The notes beneath the pieces are model-generated. The model saw only the letters and a program-made list of their open reading frames with translations. It ran no database searches and was not told where the DNA came from. Positions 17,385 to 25,340 of a stretch of 51,296 nt of DNA are shown in pieces. The position numbers and the translations under genes are program-made. The stretch is taken from contig PKEA01000061.1 of NCBI GenBank assembly GCA_002862805.1, positions 1-51,296 of the forward strand, given 5' to 3'. This DNA is from Flavobacteriaceae bacterium. GTDB lineage: Bacteria > Bacteroidota > Bacteroidia > Flavobacteriales > Flavobacteriaceae. Within the stretch, counting starts at the first letter, position 1. Every line of letters starts with the position of its first letter.

Positions 17385-17400
17385 TAAAATATTATATTTG
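17371..17400 (+). promoter_or_regulatory. Promoter of porV inside the end of porU
   Basis: TTG (17371-17373), 19 nt, then TATATTTG (17393-17400) is an exact consensus match. The -33 element lies within the last codons of porU and the -7 box after its stop, 22 nt before the porV ATG. porV can therefore be transcribed separately from porU. Confidence 0.7.
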
Positions 17401-17422
17401 TTCAATTAAATTAAAATACTAA

Positions 17423-18631
17423 ATGAAAAAAATTGCGTTTTTTTTAACCTTAATTTTAACTTGTCAGAATATTTCTGCTCAAGATGAAAATAGAGTAATT
17501 ACTACTGGGGTGCCTTTCCTGCTTATTGCTGCAGATGCTCGTTCTGCGGGTATGGGAGATATGGGAGTTGCAACATCAGCAGATGTTTTTTCGCAGCAAC
17601 ATAATCCGGCTAAATATGCTTTTTCGTTAGATAAACAAGGTTTTTCTATAAGTTATACTCCATATTTAACAAGTATTGCAAATGATATTTCGTTAGGTCA
17701 AATAACATATTATAATAGAATAAATGAAAGAAGTGCTTTTGCAACCTCTTTCCGTTATTTTGGTTTAGGAGATATTCAATTAACTAATAACTTAGGGCAG
17801 GAAACTACTACCGTGAACCCAAATGAGTTGGCTTTGGACGGTTCATACTCTCTGAAGTTGAGTGATCAATTCGCTATGGGTATTGGAGCTCGTTTTGTGC
17901 GTTCAAATTTACAAATTGCTACAGATAATAGTGATGCTAAAGCGGCAACAAGTTTTGCCGTAGATATTGCGGCATTTTATCAATCAGAAGAGGTGGCTTA
18001 TAATGATTTTAATGGTCGATGGAGAGCAGGTATTAATTTACAAAACATGGGTCCAAAAATTAATTATAACAATGATGGTAATGATGAGTTTGCAAATTTT
18101 ATGCCTGCTAATTTAAGATTAGGGCTTGGTTTTGACTTTATTTTTGACGAATATAATAAAATTAGCGTAACAGGAGAGGTGACTAAATTAATGGTTCCTA
18201 CACCTCCTGCAATTGTAGAAGCTGTAGATAGTGATGGTAATGGAACTATTGACGCAAGTGAAGAGGCGGCAGCTGATGACCAATACAGTCAAGATATTTC
18301 AGATTATAGAAAAACAAGTTGGGTTAGTGGAATGTTTAGTTCGTTTGGTGACGCGCCAGACGGTTTAAGTGAAGAATTTAAAGAGTTTACTTATGCATTA
18401 GGTGCAGAGTATTGGTATCAAGATTCATTTGCTTTAAGAACTGGTTATTTTCACGAAAGTGAGGTTAAAGGAGCTAGAAAATTCTTTACATTAGGAGCTG
18501 GATTTAAATATAATATTGTAAAAATTGATGTATCATATTTATTCTCTGCTTCTAAAGTAAGAAATCCATTAGAAAATACATTGCGTTTTTCTCTAACATT
18601 TAATTTTGGAGATAAATACGACGAATATTAA
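17423..18631 (+). CDS. porV: Type IX secretion outer-membrane protein PorV (LptO)
   Basis: A 402-aa outer-membrane beta-barrel of the FadL-like superfamily that shuttles T9SS cargo from the SprA translocon to the PorU sortase. The signal peptide ends ISAQ (about residue 19). The mature start TTGVPFLLIAADARSAGMGDMG is the conserved PorV N-terminus, and the chain ends in a barrel-closing aromatic strand FSLTFNFGD. A calcium-loop-like DSDGNGTIDASEEA segment occurs near residue 270. It follows porU by 38 nt but has its own promoter. A terminator lies directly downstream. Confidence 0.94.
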   Translation: MKKIAFFLTLILTCQNISAQDENRVITTGVPFLLIAADARSAGMGDMGVATSADVFSQQHNPAKYAFSLDKQGFSISYTPYLTSIANDISLGQITYYNRINERSAFATSFRYFGLGDIQLTNNLGQETTTVNPNELALDGSYSLKLSDQFAMGIGARFVRSNLQIATDNSDAKAATSFAVDIAAFYQSEEVAYNDFNGRWRAGINLQNMGPKINYNNDGNDEFANFMPANLRLGLGFDFIFDEYNKISVTGEVTKLMVPTPPAIVEAVDSDGNGTIDASEEAAADDQYSQDISDYRKTSWVSGMFSSFGDAPDGLSEEFKEFTYALGAEYWYQDSFALRTGYFHESEVKGARKFFTLGAGFKYNIVKIDVSYLFSASKVRNPLENTLRFSLTFNFGDKYDEY

Positions 18632-18653
18632 TTATTAGATAACTAAAAAATAC

Positions 18654-18688
18654 AATCCAAATTCTTAATTAGAATTTGGATTTTTTTT
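18654..18688 (+). terminator. Terminator after porV
   Basis: A 12-bp perfect stem (18654-18665 with 18671-18682, TAATT loop) passes into a T-run to 18688. It ends the porV transcript. Its position rules out the in-frame TTG at 18676 as the start of the cytidine deaminase gene. Confidence 0.88.
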
Positions 18689-18696
18689 CCCTAAAC

Positions 18697-19179
18697 ATGA
18701 AAGAAATTACAATAACAACTTCATTCGTGGAGTATGAAAATTTAAATGAGTTGGATGCTTCTTCTCAAAAAATGATGCAATTAGCTATACTGGCTAGAAA
18801 AAAAGCCTATGCGCCATATTCAAAATTTACAGTAGGTTGCGCAATTCTTTTAGATAATGGCAAAGTTGTGGAAGGTTCAAACCAAGAAAATGCAGCTTAC
18901 CCTTCGGGATTATGTGCAGAAAGAGTGGCTATATTTTATGCAGGAGCTAATTATCCAGATGCTAAAATTTTAAAGTTGTTTATATCAGCATCACCTGTCG
19001 ATAGAGATTTAGAACAGCCAATTCCTCCATGTGGCTCTTGTAGGCAGTCAATAGCCGAGTATGAAATTAAGCAAGATCAGGATATAGAAATATATTTTAT
19101 GGGAGGAATAGGAAAAATATATAAATCAAATTCTTTAAAGAACATACTTCCGTTTATGTTTGATAAAAAATATTTGTAG
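18697..19179 (+). CDS. cdd: Cytidine deaminase
   Basis: A 160-aa zinc enzyme that hydrolyses cytidine and deoxycytidine to uridine and deoxyuridine in pyrimidine salvage. The ATG at 18697 is preferred because the longer in-frame start would lie inside a terminator hairpin. Both halves of the active site are present: NAAYPSGLCAERVAIFYAG (zinc-ligand Cys plus the proton-shuttling Glu) and PIPPCGSCRQSIAEYE (two zinc Cys). YAPYSKFTVGCAIL near residue 47 is the substrate-binding segment. The first 30 residues form an extension seen in Bacteroidetes homologues. The promoter is not obvious in the 10-nt gap after the terminator. Confidence 0.92.
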   Translation: MKEITITTSFVEYENLNELDASSQKMMQLAILARKKAYAPYSKFTVGCAILLDNGKVVEGSNQENAAYPSGLCAERVAIFYAGANYPDAKILKLFISASPVDRDLEQPIPPCGSCRQSIAEYEIKQDQDIEIYFMGGIGKIYKSNSLKNILPFMFDKKYL

Positions 19180-19231
19180 TTAATTGTTGTAAAAAAAACA
19201 AAATTTATTTTTTCAATAAGCTTGTAAGTAG

Positions 19232-19239
19232 TATTTTTG
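19232..19239 (+). promoter_or_regulatory. Candidate -7 box for the pdhA-pdhC operon
   Basis: TATTTTTG matches TAnnTTTG exactly and lies in the 125-bp gap before pdhA. No good TTG is seen at -33. The predicted leader is about 60 nt. Confidence 0.4.
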
Positions 19240-19304
19240 CTTTTTGTACCTTTTTGTAACATCTGAATAGCGATGAGTGCAAAATTCAATTTAATTAAAA
19301 AATA

Positions 19305-20303
19305 ATGAAACCAATAACAAAAGAGGTTTACCTTAAGTGGTATGAGGATATGCAATTGTGGAGAAAGTTTGAAGACAAGCTGGCTGCTCTATATATTCAA
19401 CAAAAAGTAAGAGGATTTCTTCATTTATATAATGGTCAAGAAGCGGTTTTAGCAGGAGCACTTCATGCTATGGACTTGTCAAAAGATAAAATGATTACAG
19501 CTTACCGTAATCACGTTCAGCCTATTGGTATGGGTGTAGATCCAAGAAATGTTATGGCGGAATTATTAGGAAAAGTTACTGGTACTTCAAAAGGAATGGG
19601 TGGATCAATGCATATTTTTTCAAAAGAGCATGGCTTTTATGGAGGACATGGAATTGTTGGAGCTCAAATTCCAGTAGGAGCAGGAATTGCTTTTGCAGAT
19701 AAATATTTTGAAACAGGCGGAGTTACGTTAACTTATTTTGGAGACGGAGCTGCTCGTCAAGGATCTTTACACGAAGCTTTTAATATGGCCATGTTATGGA
19801 AACTACCAGTTGTATTTATCGTTGAAAACAATGGATATGCAATGGGAACTTCTGTTGAAAGAACAGCAAATCATACCGATATTTGGAAATTAGGTTTAGG
19901 TTACGAAATGCCTTGTGGTCCTGTAGATGCTATGAATCCTGTAAAGGTTGCAGAAGCTATGCACGAAGCTATGGAAAGAGCACGTCGTGGTGATGGACCA
20001 ACATTCTTAGAAATGAAAACATACCGTTATAGAGGTCACTCTATGTCTGATGCTCAACTTTATAGAACGAAAGATGAAGTAGAGGAATATAAAAAAATCG
20101 ACCCTATTACGCAGATATTAGATATTATCAAAGAAAACAATTATGCTTCTGAAAGTGAAATTGAAGAAATTGATCAAAGAGTAAAGGATTTAGTTGAAGA
20201 ATGTGCAACATTTGCTGAAGAATCTGATTATCCAGATGTTCAGCAACTGTATGATGTTGTTTACGAACAAGAAAATTACCCATTCATTCCTCATAAATTA
20301 TAA
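19305..20303 (+). CDS. pdhA: Pyruvate dehydrogenase E1 component, alpha subunit
   Basis: A 332-aa thiamine-diphosphate-dependent subunit that decarboxylates pyruvate and hands the acetyl group to E2 lipoyl domains. The ThDP motif runs from YFGDGAARQGSLHEAFNMA to VFIVENNGYAMGTS (GDG...NN). The phosphorylation-loop region TYRYRGHSMSDAQLYRT is conserved with E1-alpha of other heterotetrameric enzymes, as is GKVTGTSKGMGGSMHIF. The E2 gene starts 3 nt downstream. The beta subunit gene is not next to it, so it must lie elsewhere. Confidence 0.95.
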   Translation: MKPITKEVYLKWYEDMQLWRKFEDKLAALYIQQKVRGFLHLYNGQEAVLAGALHAMDLSKDKMITAYRNHVQPIGMGVDPRNVMAELLGKVTGTSKGMGGSMHIFSKEHGFYGGHGIVGAQIPVGAGIAFADKYFETGGVTLTYFGDGAARQGSLHEAFNMAMLWKLPVVFIVENNGYAMGTSVERTANHTDIWKLGLGYEMPCGPVDAMNPVKVAEAMHEAMERARRGDGPTFLEMKTYRYRGHSMSDAQLYRTKDEVEEYKKIDPITQILDIIKENNYASESEIEEIDQRVKDLVEECATFAEESDYPDVQQLYDVVYEQENYPFIPHKL

Positions 20304-20306
20304 GCT

Positions 20307-21923
20307 ATGGCAGAAATTATTACAATGCCGCGTTTGAGCGATACAATGACTGAAGGAGTTGTAGCAACTTGGCTTAAAAAAGTTGGTGATAAAATTTCAG
20401 AAGGAGATATGCTTGCTGAAATTGAAACAGATAAAGCAACAATGGAGTTTGAGTCTTTCAATGAAGGAACGTTGTTGTATATTGGAATTCAAGAAGGTGA
20501 ATCTGCACCTGTTGATTCTTTATTGGCTATTATTGGAAAAGAAGGAGAGGATATTTCTGCATTATTAAGTAAGGCTTCTACATCTAAACCAGCTAATGAA
20601 GAAGAAATAAAACAAGATGTTGTTTCAGAAAATCTAGATATAAAAGTACCTGAGGGAGTTATTGTAGTTACTATGCCAAGGCTAAGTGATACAATGACTG
20701 ATGGAACTGTTGCAACTTGGTTGAAAAAAATTGGAGACGTAGTTTCAGAAGGAGATATTCTTGCAGAAATTGAAACTGACAAAGCTACAATGGAGTTTGA
20801 ATCTTTTAATGCAGGCACATTATTGTATATTGGTGTTGAAGAAGGAAAAACTGCTCCTGTAGATTCTATTTTAGCAATTTTAGGCCCTGCTGGAACTGAT
20901 GTTTCTGCTATCGCAGCTAACTATAAAGTTGGTGGTGCATCATCTGAAGCGCCAAAAAAGGCTGTTTCAGAAACTCCTATTATAAACTCAAATACGCCTT
21001 CAAATGTTGCGGTTGTAGCAAATGATGGAGGAAGAATTTTAGCTTCACCGTTAGCAAAAAAAATAGCACAAGAAAAAGGAATTAATTTAGCGCAAGTTTC
21101 GGGCTCTGGAGAAAACGGTAGAATCGTTAAAAGCGATGTCGAAAATTTCACACCTTCTGTAACGAGTTCAAATACAACTCAAGCTGTAACTCAAGCTACA
21201 AATGCAGTTGCTTCAGTGCAACCATTTGTTCCAGCTGGAGAAATGTTTCAAGAAGAAATTAAAAACTCTCAAATGCGTAAAACGATTGCGCGTCGTTTAG
21301 CCGAATCTAAATTTACTGCACCTCATTATTATTTAACAATTGAGTTAGATATGGACAATGCAATTGCATCAAGAGGAGTAATCAATACTTTACCAGATAC
21401 AAAAGTGTCTTTTAATGATATGGTAGTTAAAGCGTCAGCAATGGCGTTGAAAAAACATCCACAAGTAAATTCTCAATGGAGAGAAGACGCAATGGTAATC
21501 AATCACCATGTGAATATTGGTGTTGCCGTAGCTGTTGAAGATGGTTTAATGGTTCCTGTTTTGAAATTTACAGACCAAATGAGTTTGTCTCAAATTGGTG
21601 CTTCTGTGAAAGATTTAGCAGGTAAAGCAAAATCTAAAAAAATTCAGCCTTCAGAAATGGAAGGAAGTACGTTTACAATTTCTAATTTAGGAATGTTTGG
21701 TATTCAATCATTTACTTCAATCATTAATCAACCCAATTCAGCAATTTTATCAGTTGGTGCAATTGTTGAAAAACCAGTGGTTAAAAACGGACAAATTGTT
21801 GTAGGTAATACAATGGTTGTTACTTTAGCTTGCGACCACAGAACGGTAGATGGTGCAACAGGAGCTCAATTCTTACAAACGTTTAAAGCGTTTATGGAAA
21901 ATCCTGTTACTATGTTAGCATAA
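20307..21923 (+). CDS. pdhC: Pyruvate dehydrogenase E2, dihydrolipoamide acetyltransferase
   Basis: A 538-aa core subunit of the pyruvate dehydrogenase complex that transfers acetyl from lipoyl-lysine to CoA. Two lipoyl domains occupy about residues 1-80 and 120-197. Each carries EIETDKATMEFESF, with lipoyl Lys43 and Lys159. A peripheral-subunit-binding domain lies at about 243-279 (ILASPLAKKIAQEKGINL). The catalytic domain fills the C-terminus with His511 and Asp515 in CDHRTVDGATGAQF. Ala/Pro/Thr-rich linkers separate the domains. It begins 3 nt after pdhA and is followed by a terminator, so the operon is just these two genes. Confidence 0.96.
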   Translation: MAEIITMPRLSDTMTEGVVATWLKKVGDKISEGDMLAEIETDKATMEFESFNEGTLLYIGIQEGESAPVDSLLAIIGKEGEDISALLSKASTSKPANEEEIKQDVVSENLDIKVPEGVIVVTMPRLSDTMTDGTVATWLKKIGDVVSEGDILAEIETDKATMEFESFNAGTLLYIGVEEGKTAPVDSILAILGPAGTDVSAIAANYKVGGASSEAPKKAVSETPIINSNTPSNVAVVANDGGRILASPLAKKIAQEKGINLAQVSGSGENGRIVKSDVENFTPSVTSSNTTQAVTQATNAVASVQPFVPAGEMFQEEIKNSQMRKTIARRLAESKFTAPHYYLTIELDMDNAIASRGVINTLPDTKVSFNDMVVKASAMALKKHPQVNSQWREDAMVINHHVNIGVAVAVEDGLMVPVLKFTDQMSLSQIGASVKDLAGKAKSKKIQPSEMEGSTFTISNLGMFGIQSFTSIINQPNSAILSVGAIVEKPVVKNGQIVVGNTMVVTLACDHRTVDGATGAQFLQTFKAFMENPVTMLA

Positions 21924-21946
21924 ATTATAGTTAATATTTATATTTA

Positions 21947-21977
21947 AAATCCCAACATTTGTTGGGATTTTTTTATT
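21947..21977 (+). terminator. Terminator of pdhA-pdhC
   Basis: AAATCCCAAC (21947-21956) and GTTGGGATTT (21961-21970) form a perfect 10-bp stem with an ATTT loop and a T-rich tail. It sits 23 nt after the E2 stop codon. Confidence 0.88.
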
Positions 21978-21995
21978 TTTACAAAAATAGATTTT

Positions 21996-22964
21996 ATGAA
22001 GAATTTCTTATTTCTTACTGCGCTTTTAGTGCTTTCTTGTAAAACCAATCAAGTAGTTAATGATTCGAAAGAAACAAATGCTGTTTCAATAATCAATTTT
22101 TCAAAGCCAGAAAGTGTTGCCAAAACATTATCTTTTTTAGCTTCAGATGATTTAGAAGGAAGAGATTCTGGAAGTGAAGGAATTGAAAAAGCGAGTGTTT
22201 TTTTAGAAAATATGCTAAAAGAAAACGGAGTTAAACCTTATTTCAAAACCTATCGCGATACGCTTTCAAACTTTAGTAAAACTTCTTATAATATTGTAGG
22301 TTATATAGAAGGAACTGATTTAAAACTAAAAGATGAGTTTGTAATTATTGGTGCGCATTATGATCACATAGGTAAAATAGCAGCAGTTAACGGTGATGAT
22401 ATTGGGAATGGCGCAAATGATAATGCTTCAGGTACAACGGCAGTTACAGAGGTGATGAAGTATTTTGCCAAAAGTAAAACGAATAAAAGAAGTATTTTGT
22501 TTGTGTTTTTCTCTGCAGAAGAAAAAGGATTGTTAGGTTCGAAACATTTAGCAAAGAAATTAAATGATCAAAATATAGATTTGTATTTTATGTTCAATTA
22601 TGAAATGATTGGCGTTAAAATGAATAGAGATGATATGCTCTTGTATTTAACTGGTTTTGGGAGAAGTAATATGGCGCAAATTATGAATGAATATGCAGGT
22701 GAAAAATTAATAGGATACATTCCTGCAGAAACACAATATCAATTATTTAGAGCTTCGGATAATTATCCGTTTTATACCGAATTTGATGTGCCAGCGCAAA
22801 CGGTTTCAACTTTCGACTTTGAAAACTTCGATTTTTATCACCAACCAGATGATGAATTTGAGTTAATGGATACGGCTCATATTACAAATGTGATAAATAA
22901 AACGATTCCTGTTTTAGAAAAAATGATGAACGCAGATACTAAAGAAATTCAATTAAAAAAATAA
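21996..22964 (+). CDS. M28-family zinc aminopeptidase, lipoprotein
   Basis: A 322-aa exported metallopeptidase. The N-terminus MKNFLFLTALLVLSC is a lipoprotein signal with Cys15 at the lipobox. The M28 zinc ligands appear in order: VIIGAHYDHIGK (His), GNGANDNASGTTAV (bridging Asp), FFSAEEKGLLGS (catalytic Glu and Glu ligand), MIGVKMNRDDM (Asp), and a late His near SDNYPFYTEFDVP...FYHQPDDE. The SFLASDDLEGRDSGSEG start is typical of the family in Bacteroidetes. It overlaps the next gene by one base (ATGA-type junction), so it is probably co-translated with the SDR and SprT-like genes. Confidence 0.92.
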   Translation: MKNFLFLTALLVLSCKTNQVVNDSKETNAVSIINFSKPESVAKTLSFLASDDLEGRDSGSEGIEKASVFLENMLKENGVKPYFKTYRDTLSNFSKTSYNIVGYIEGTDLKLKDEFVIIGAHYDHIGKIAAVNGDDIGNGANDNASGTTAVTEVMKYFAKSKTNKRSILFVFFSAEEKGLLGSKHLAKKLNDQNIDLYFMFNYEMIGVKMNRDDMLLYLTGFGRSNMAQIMNEYAGEKLIGYIPAETQYQLFRASDNYPFYTEFDVPAQTVSTFDFENFDFYHQPDDEFELMDTAHITNVINKTIPVLEKMMNADTKEIQLKK

Positions 22965-23641
22965 TGAAAAACATAATTATAACAGGAACTTCTAGAGGAA
23001 TTGGCTACGAACTGGCTTTGCAATTTGCTAATGAAGGTCATCAGGTTTTGGTTATTTCTAGAAAAACACCTCCAGAATTTATTAAGCACCAAAACATCAC
23101 TTGTCTTTCAATTGATATGTCAGATAAAGAGCAATTTGTTCAAGTGGATAATTTTCTAAAGTCAACATGGAAAAAAGTCGATATAGTTATTAACAATGCA
23201 GGAAGTTTATTGAATAAACCATTTGAAGAAATTTCTTTTACCGATTTTGAAAATGTGTATAAAGTAAATGTTTTTGCTGTGGCCGAATTAACACGTGTTT
23301 GTATTCCATTTATGCAAAAAGGGAGTCATGTTGTTACAATTAGTTCTATGGGCGGAATTCAAGGAAGCATGAAGTTTCCAGGTTTAGCAGCTTACTCTTC
23401 TAGTAAAGGTGCGGTAATTACATTGTCTGAATTATTAGCTGAAGAATATAAAGAACAAGGTTTTGCTTTTAATGTTTTAGCTCTTGGAGCTGTAAATACC
23501 GAAATGCTACAAGAAGCTTTTCCAGGATATGAAGCACCAATTTCAGCAAAAGAAATGGCAAACTATATTCACGACTTTTCGTTAAACGGAAATAAATTTT
23601 ATAACGGAAAAGTTTTACAGGTTTCATCAACAACTCCATAG
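22964..23641 (+). CDS. Short-chain dehydrogenase/reductase
   Basis: A 225-aa NAD(P)-dependent oxidoreductase of unknown substrate. The classical SDR motifs are intact: coenzyme loop TGTSRGIGYELA (residues 6-17), VINNAGSL (NNAG), catalytic Ser in TISSMGG and the YSSSK (YxxxK) pair in GLAAYSSSKGAVI. The protein is at the short end for the family and ends soon after the NTEMLQEAFPGYE segment. It overlaps the peptidase stop by one base and is followed after 6 nt by the SprT-like gene, so all three belong to one transcript. Confidence 0.92.
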   Translation: MKNIIITGTSRGIGYELALQFANEGHQVLVISRKTPPEFIKHQNITCLSIDMSDKEQFVQVDNFLKSTWKKVDIVINNAGSLLNKPFEEISFTDFENVYKVNVFAVAELTRVCIPFMQKGSHVVTISSMGGIQGSMKFPGLAAYSSSKGAVITLSELLAEEYKEQGFAFNVLALGAVNTEMLQEAFPGYEAPISAKEMANYIHDFSLNGNKFYNGKVLQVSSTTP

Positions 23642-23647
23642 AATAGC

Positions 23648-24250
23648 TTGAGTAACGTTTTACAAAAATATCTTCCTGAACACGCTGTTCAATCCTGTTT
23701 TGAATTGATCAAAGCAAATCACGTACATTTAAAAATTGTAAATGAACGCGTTACTCGTCATGGTGATTATAGAAAAGACGCACAGGGTTATCATTTAATT
23801 ACGGTTAATGCTAATTTGAATAAATATCGTTTTTTAATGACATTGATTCATGAAATTGCACATTTAGTTGCTTTTGAAAAATATGGACGATATATAAAAC
23901 CTCATGGAAATGAATGGAAACTCACTTTTCAAAAATTAATGGTTCCGTTTATACGACCAGAAATATTTCCTAATCAATTATTACCCTTATTAGCACGTCA
24001 TTTTAGAAATCCTAAGGCTAGTAGTGATACTGATGCAACTTTATCTTTAGCATTAAAGCAGTTTGATGCAGAAGAAAACGATAAAAATTATATATTTGAA
24101 TTACCATACGGAAGTCACTTTAGAATTCATAATGGTAGAATTTTTAAAAAAATAGCACTTAGAGTTAAGCGATATGAGTGTGTGGAATTAAGTACAGGAA
24201 GGATTTTTTTGTTTCAGCCTAATGCTGAGGTAGAACTTTTACCAAGTTAG
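23648..24250 (+). CDS. SprT-like zinc-metalloprotease domain protein
   Basis: A 200-aa SprT-family protein, distantly related to the DNA-protein-crosslink protease Spartan. The zinc motif is H68-E69-x-x-H72 in LIHEIAHLVAF, with a probable third ligand His86 in IKPHGNEW. The start is TTG at 23648; the protein begins SNVLQKYLPEHAVQSCFELI, which reads as a full family N-terminus, and no better ATG exists upstream. A short C-terminal domain (ELPYGSHFRIHNGRIF...) follows instead of a zinc finger. It is 6 nt downstream of the SDR gene. Confidence 0.87.
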   Translation: MSNVLQKYLPEHAVQSCFELIKANHVHLKIVNERVTRHGDYRKDAQGYHLITVNANLNKYRFLMTLIHEIAHLVAFEKYGRYIKPHGNEWKLTFQKLMVPFIRPEIFPNQLLPLLARHFRNPKASSDTDATLSLALKQFDAEENDKNYIFELPYGSHFRIHNGRIFKKIALRVKRYECVELSTGRIFLFQPNAEVELLPS

Positions 24251-24278
24251 TCGCTTTAAAAACTTTGAAATTTAAAAA

Positions 24279-25334
24279 ATGAATAAAAATTATTACGCAA
24301 TATTAATGGCTGGAGGAGTTGGTTCTCGTTTTTGGCCAGTAAGTACAACCGATTTTCCTAAACAATTTCACGATATGTTAGGAACTGGCGATACGTTAAT
24401 TCAAAAAACATTCAGCAGATTATCTCAAATAATTCCCAAAGAAAATATTCTAATTCTTACGAATGAACGCTATAATAGTTTAGTTTTAGAGCAATTGCCA
24501 ATGGTAAAACAAGAGCAAATTGTTTTAGAGCCAGCCATGCGAAATACGGCTCCCTGTATTTTGTATGCTTCGTTGAAAATTAAAAAACAAAATCCAAATG
24601 CAGTTGTAGTTGTTGCTCCTAGTGATCATTGGATTGAAGATGAAATGCAGTTTGTGGCTAATATTCAACGTTCGTTTGATTTTTGTGAAATGCAAGAATC
24701 ATTAATGACCTTAGGAATTGTTCCAACTTTTCCAAATACGGGTTATGGTTATATTGAATTTGATAAATTAGATAGTAGACCTATAAAAAAAGTAGTTCAG
24801 TTTAGAGAAAAACCAGATTATCATACAGCAAAGCAATTTATTCAAAGTCGTAATTATTTGTGGAATGCAGGAATTTTTATTTGGAGTATTAAAACAGTTT
24901 TAGAAGCTTTTGAAATATTTCAACCTAAAATGTATGCTCATTTTATGAATGGTTATGAAGTCTATAATTCAGATAAAGAAAAAGCGTTTATTGATGAACA
25001 ATATCCTTTAGCGGAGAATATTTCTATAGATTATGCTATTCTTGAGAAAGCCGAAAATGTATTTGTTTTACCAGCAACTTTTGATTGGAATGATTTAGGA
25101 ACTTGGGGTTCATTATATGATAAGTTGCCAAAAGATAAAAATGAAAATGCTATTGTTAACGCTAAAGTATTATTAGAAAATGCGACTAATAATATCATTA
25201 GAACTGATGGTAAGAAAACTGTTGTAATTGACGGATTGAATGATTATATTGTTGTAGATAGAGATAATGTGTTAATGATTTATCCAAAGAGTAAAGAACA
25301 AGATATTAAAAAAATAGTTTCAAAACTTAATTAA
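24279..25334 (+). CDS. manC: Mannose-1-phosphate guanylyltransferase
   Basis: A 351-aa nucleotidyltransferase that makes GDP-mannose from GTP and mannose-1-phosphate for surface polysaccharide synthesis. The N-terminal signature YAILMAGGVGSRFWPVSTTD (residues 6-25) is the GTP-binding loop, followed by PKQF. VVVVAPSDHWI, GYGYIEF, FREKPDYHTA and YLWNAGIFIWS are the sugar-binding motifs, and SIDYAILEKAENVFVLPATFDWNDLGTW closes the active site. There is no C-terminal isomerase domain, so it is the single-function form. It is 28 nt after the SprT-like gene and 6 nt before the DUF389 gene. The glycosyltransferase/flippase genes 4 kb away may use its product. Confidence 0.92.
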   Translation: MNKNYYAILMAGGVGSRFWPVSTTDFPKQFHDMLGTGDTLIQKTFSRLSQIIPKENILILTNERYNSLVLEQLPMVKQEQIVLEPAMRNTAPCILYASLKIKKQNPNAVVVVAPSDHWIEDEMQFVANIQRSFDFCEMQESLMTLGIVPTFPNTGYGYIEFDKLDSRPIKKVVQFREKPDYHTAKQFIQSRNYLWNAGIFIWSIKTVLEAFEIFQPKMYAHFMNGYEVYNSDKEKAFIDEQYPLAENISIDYAILEKAENVFVLPATFDWNDLGTWGSLYDKLPKDKNENAIVNAKVLLENATNNIIRTDGKKTVVIDGLNDYIVVDRDNVLMIYPKSKEQDIKKIVSKLN

Positions 25335-25340
25335 TTAAAA

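Noticed and set aside
18676..18696. TTG start for cytidine deaminase
   Set aside because: It lies within the porV terminator hairpin; ATG 18697 is the first usable start.
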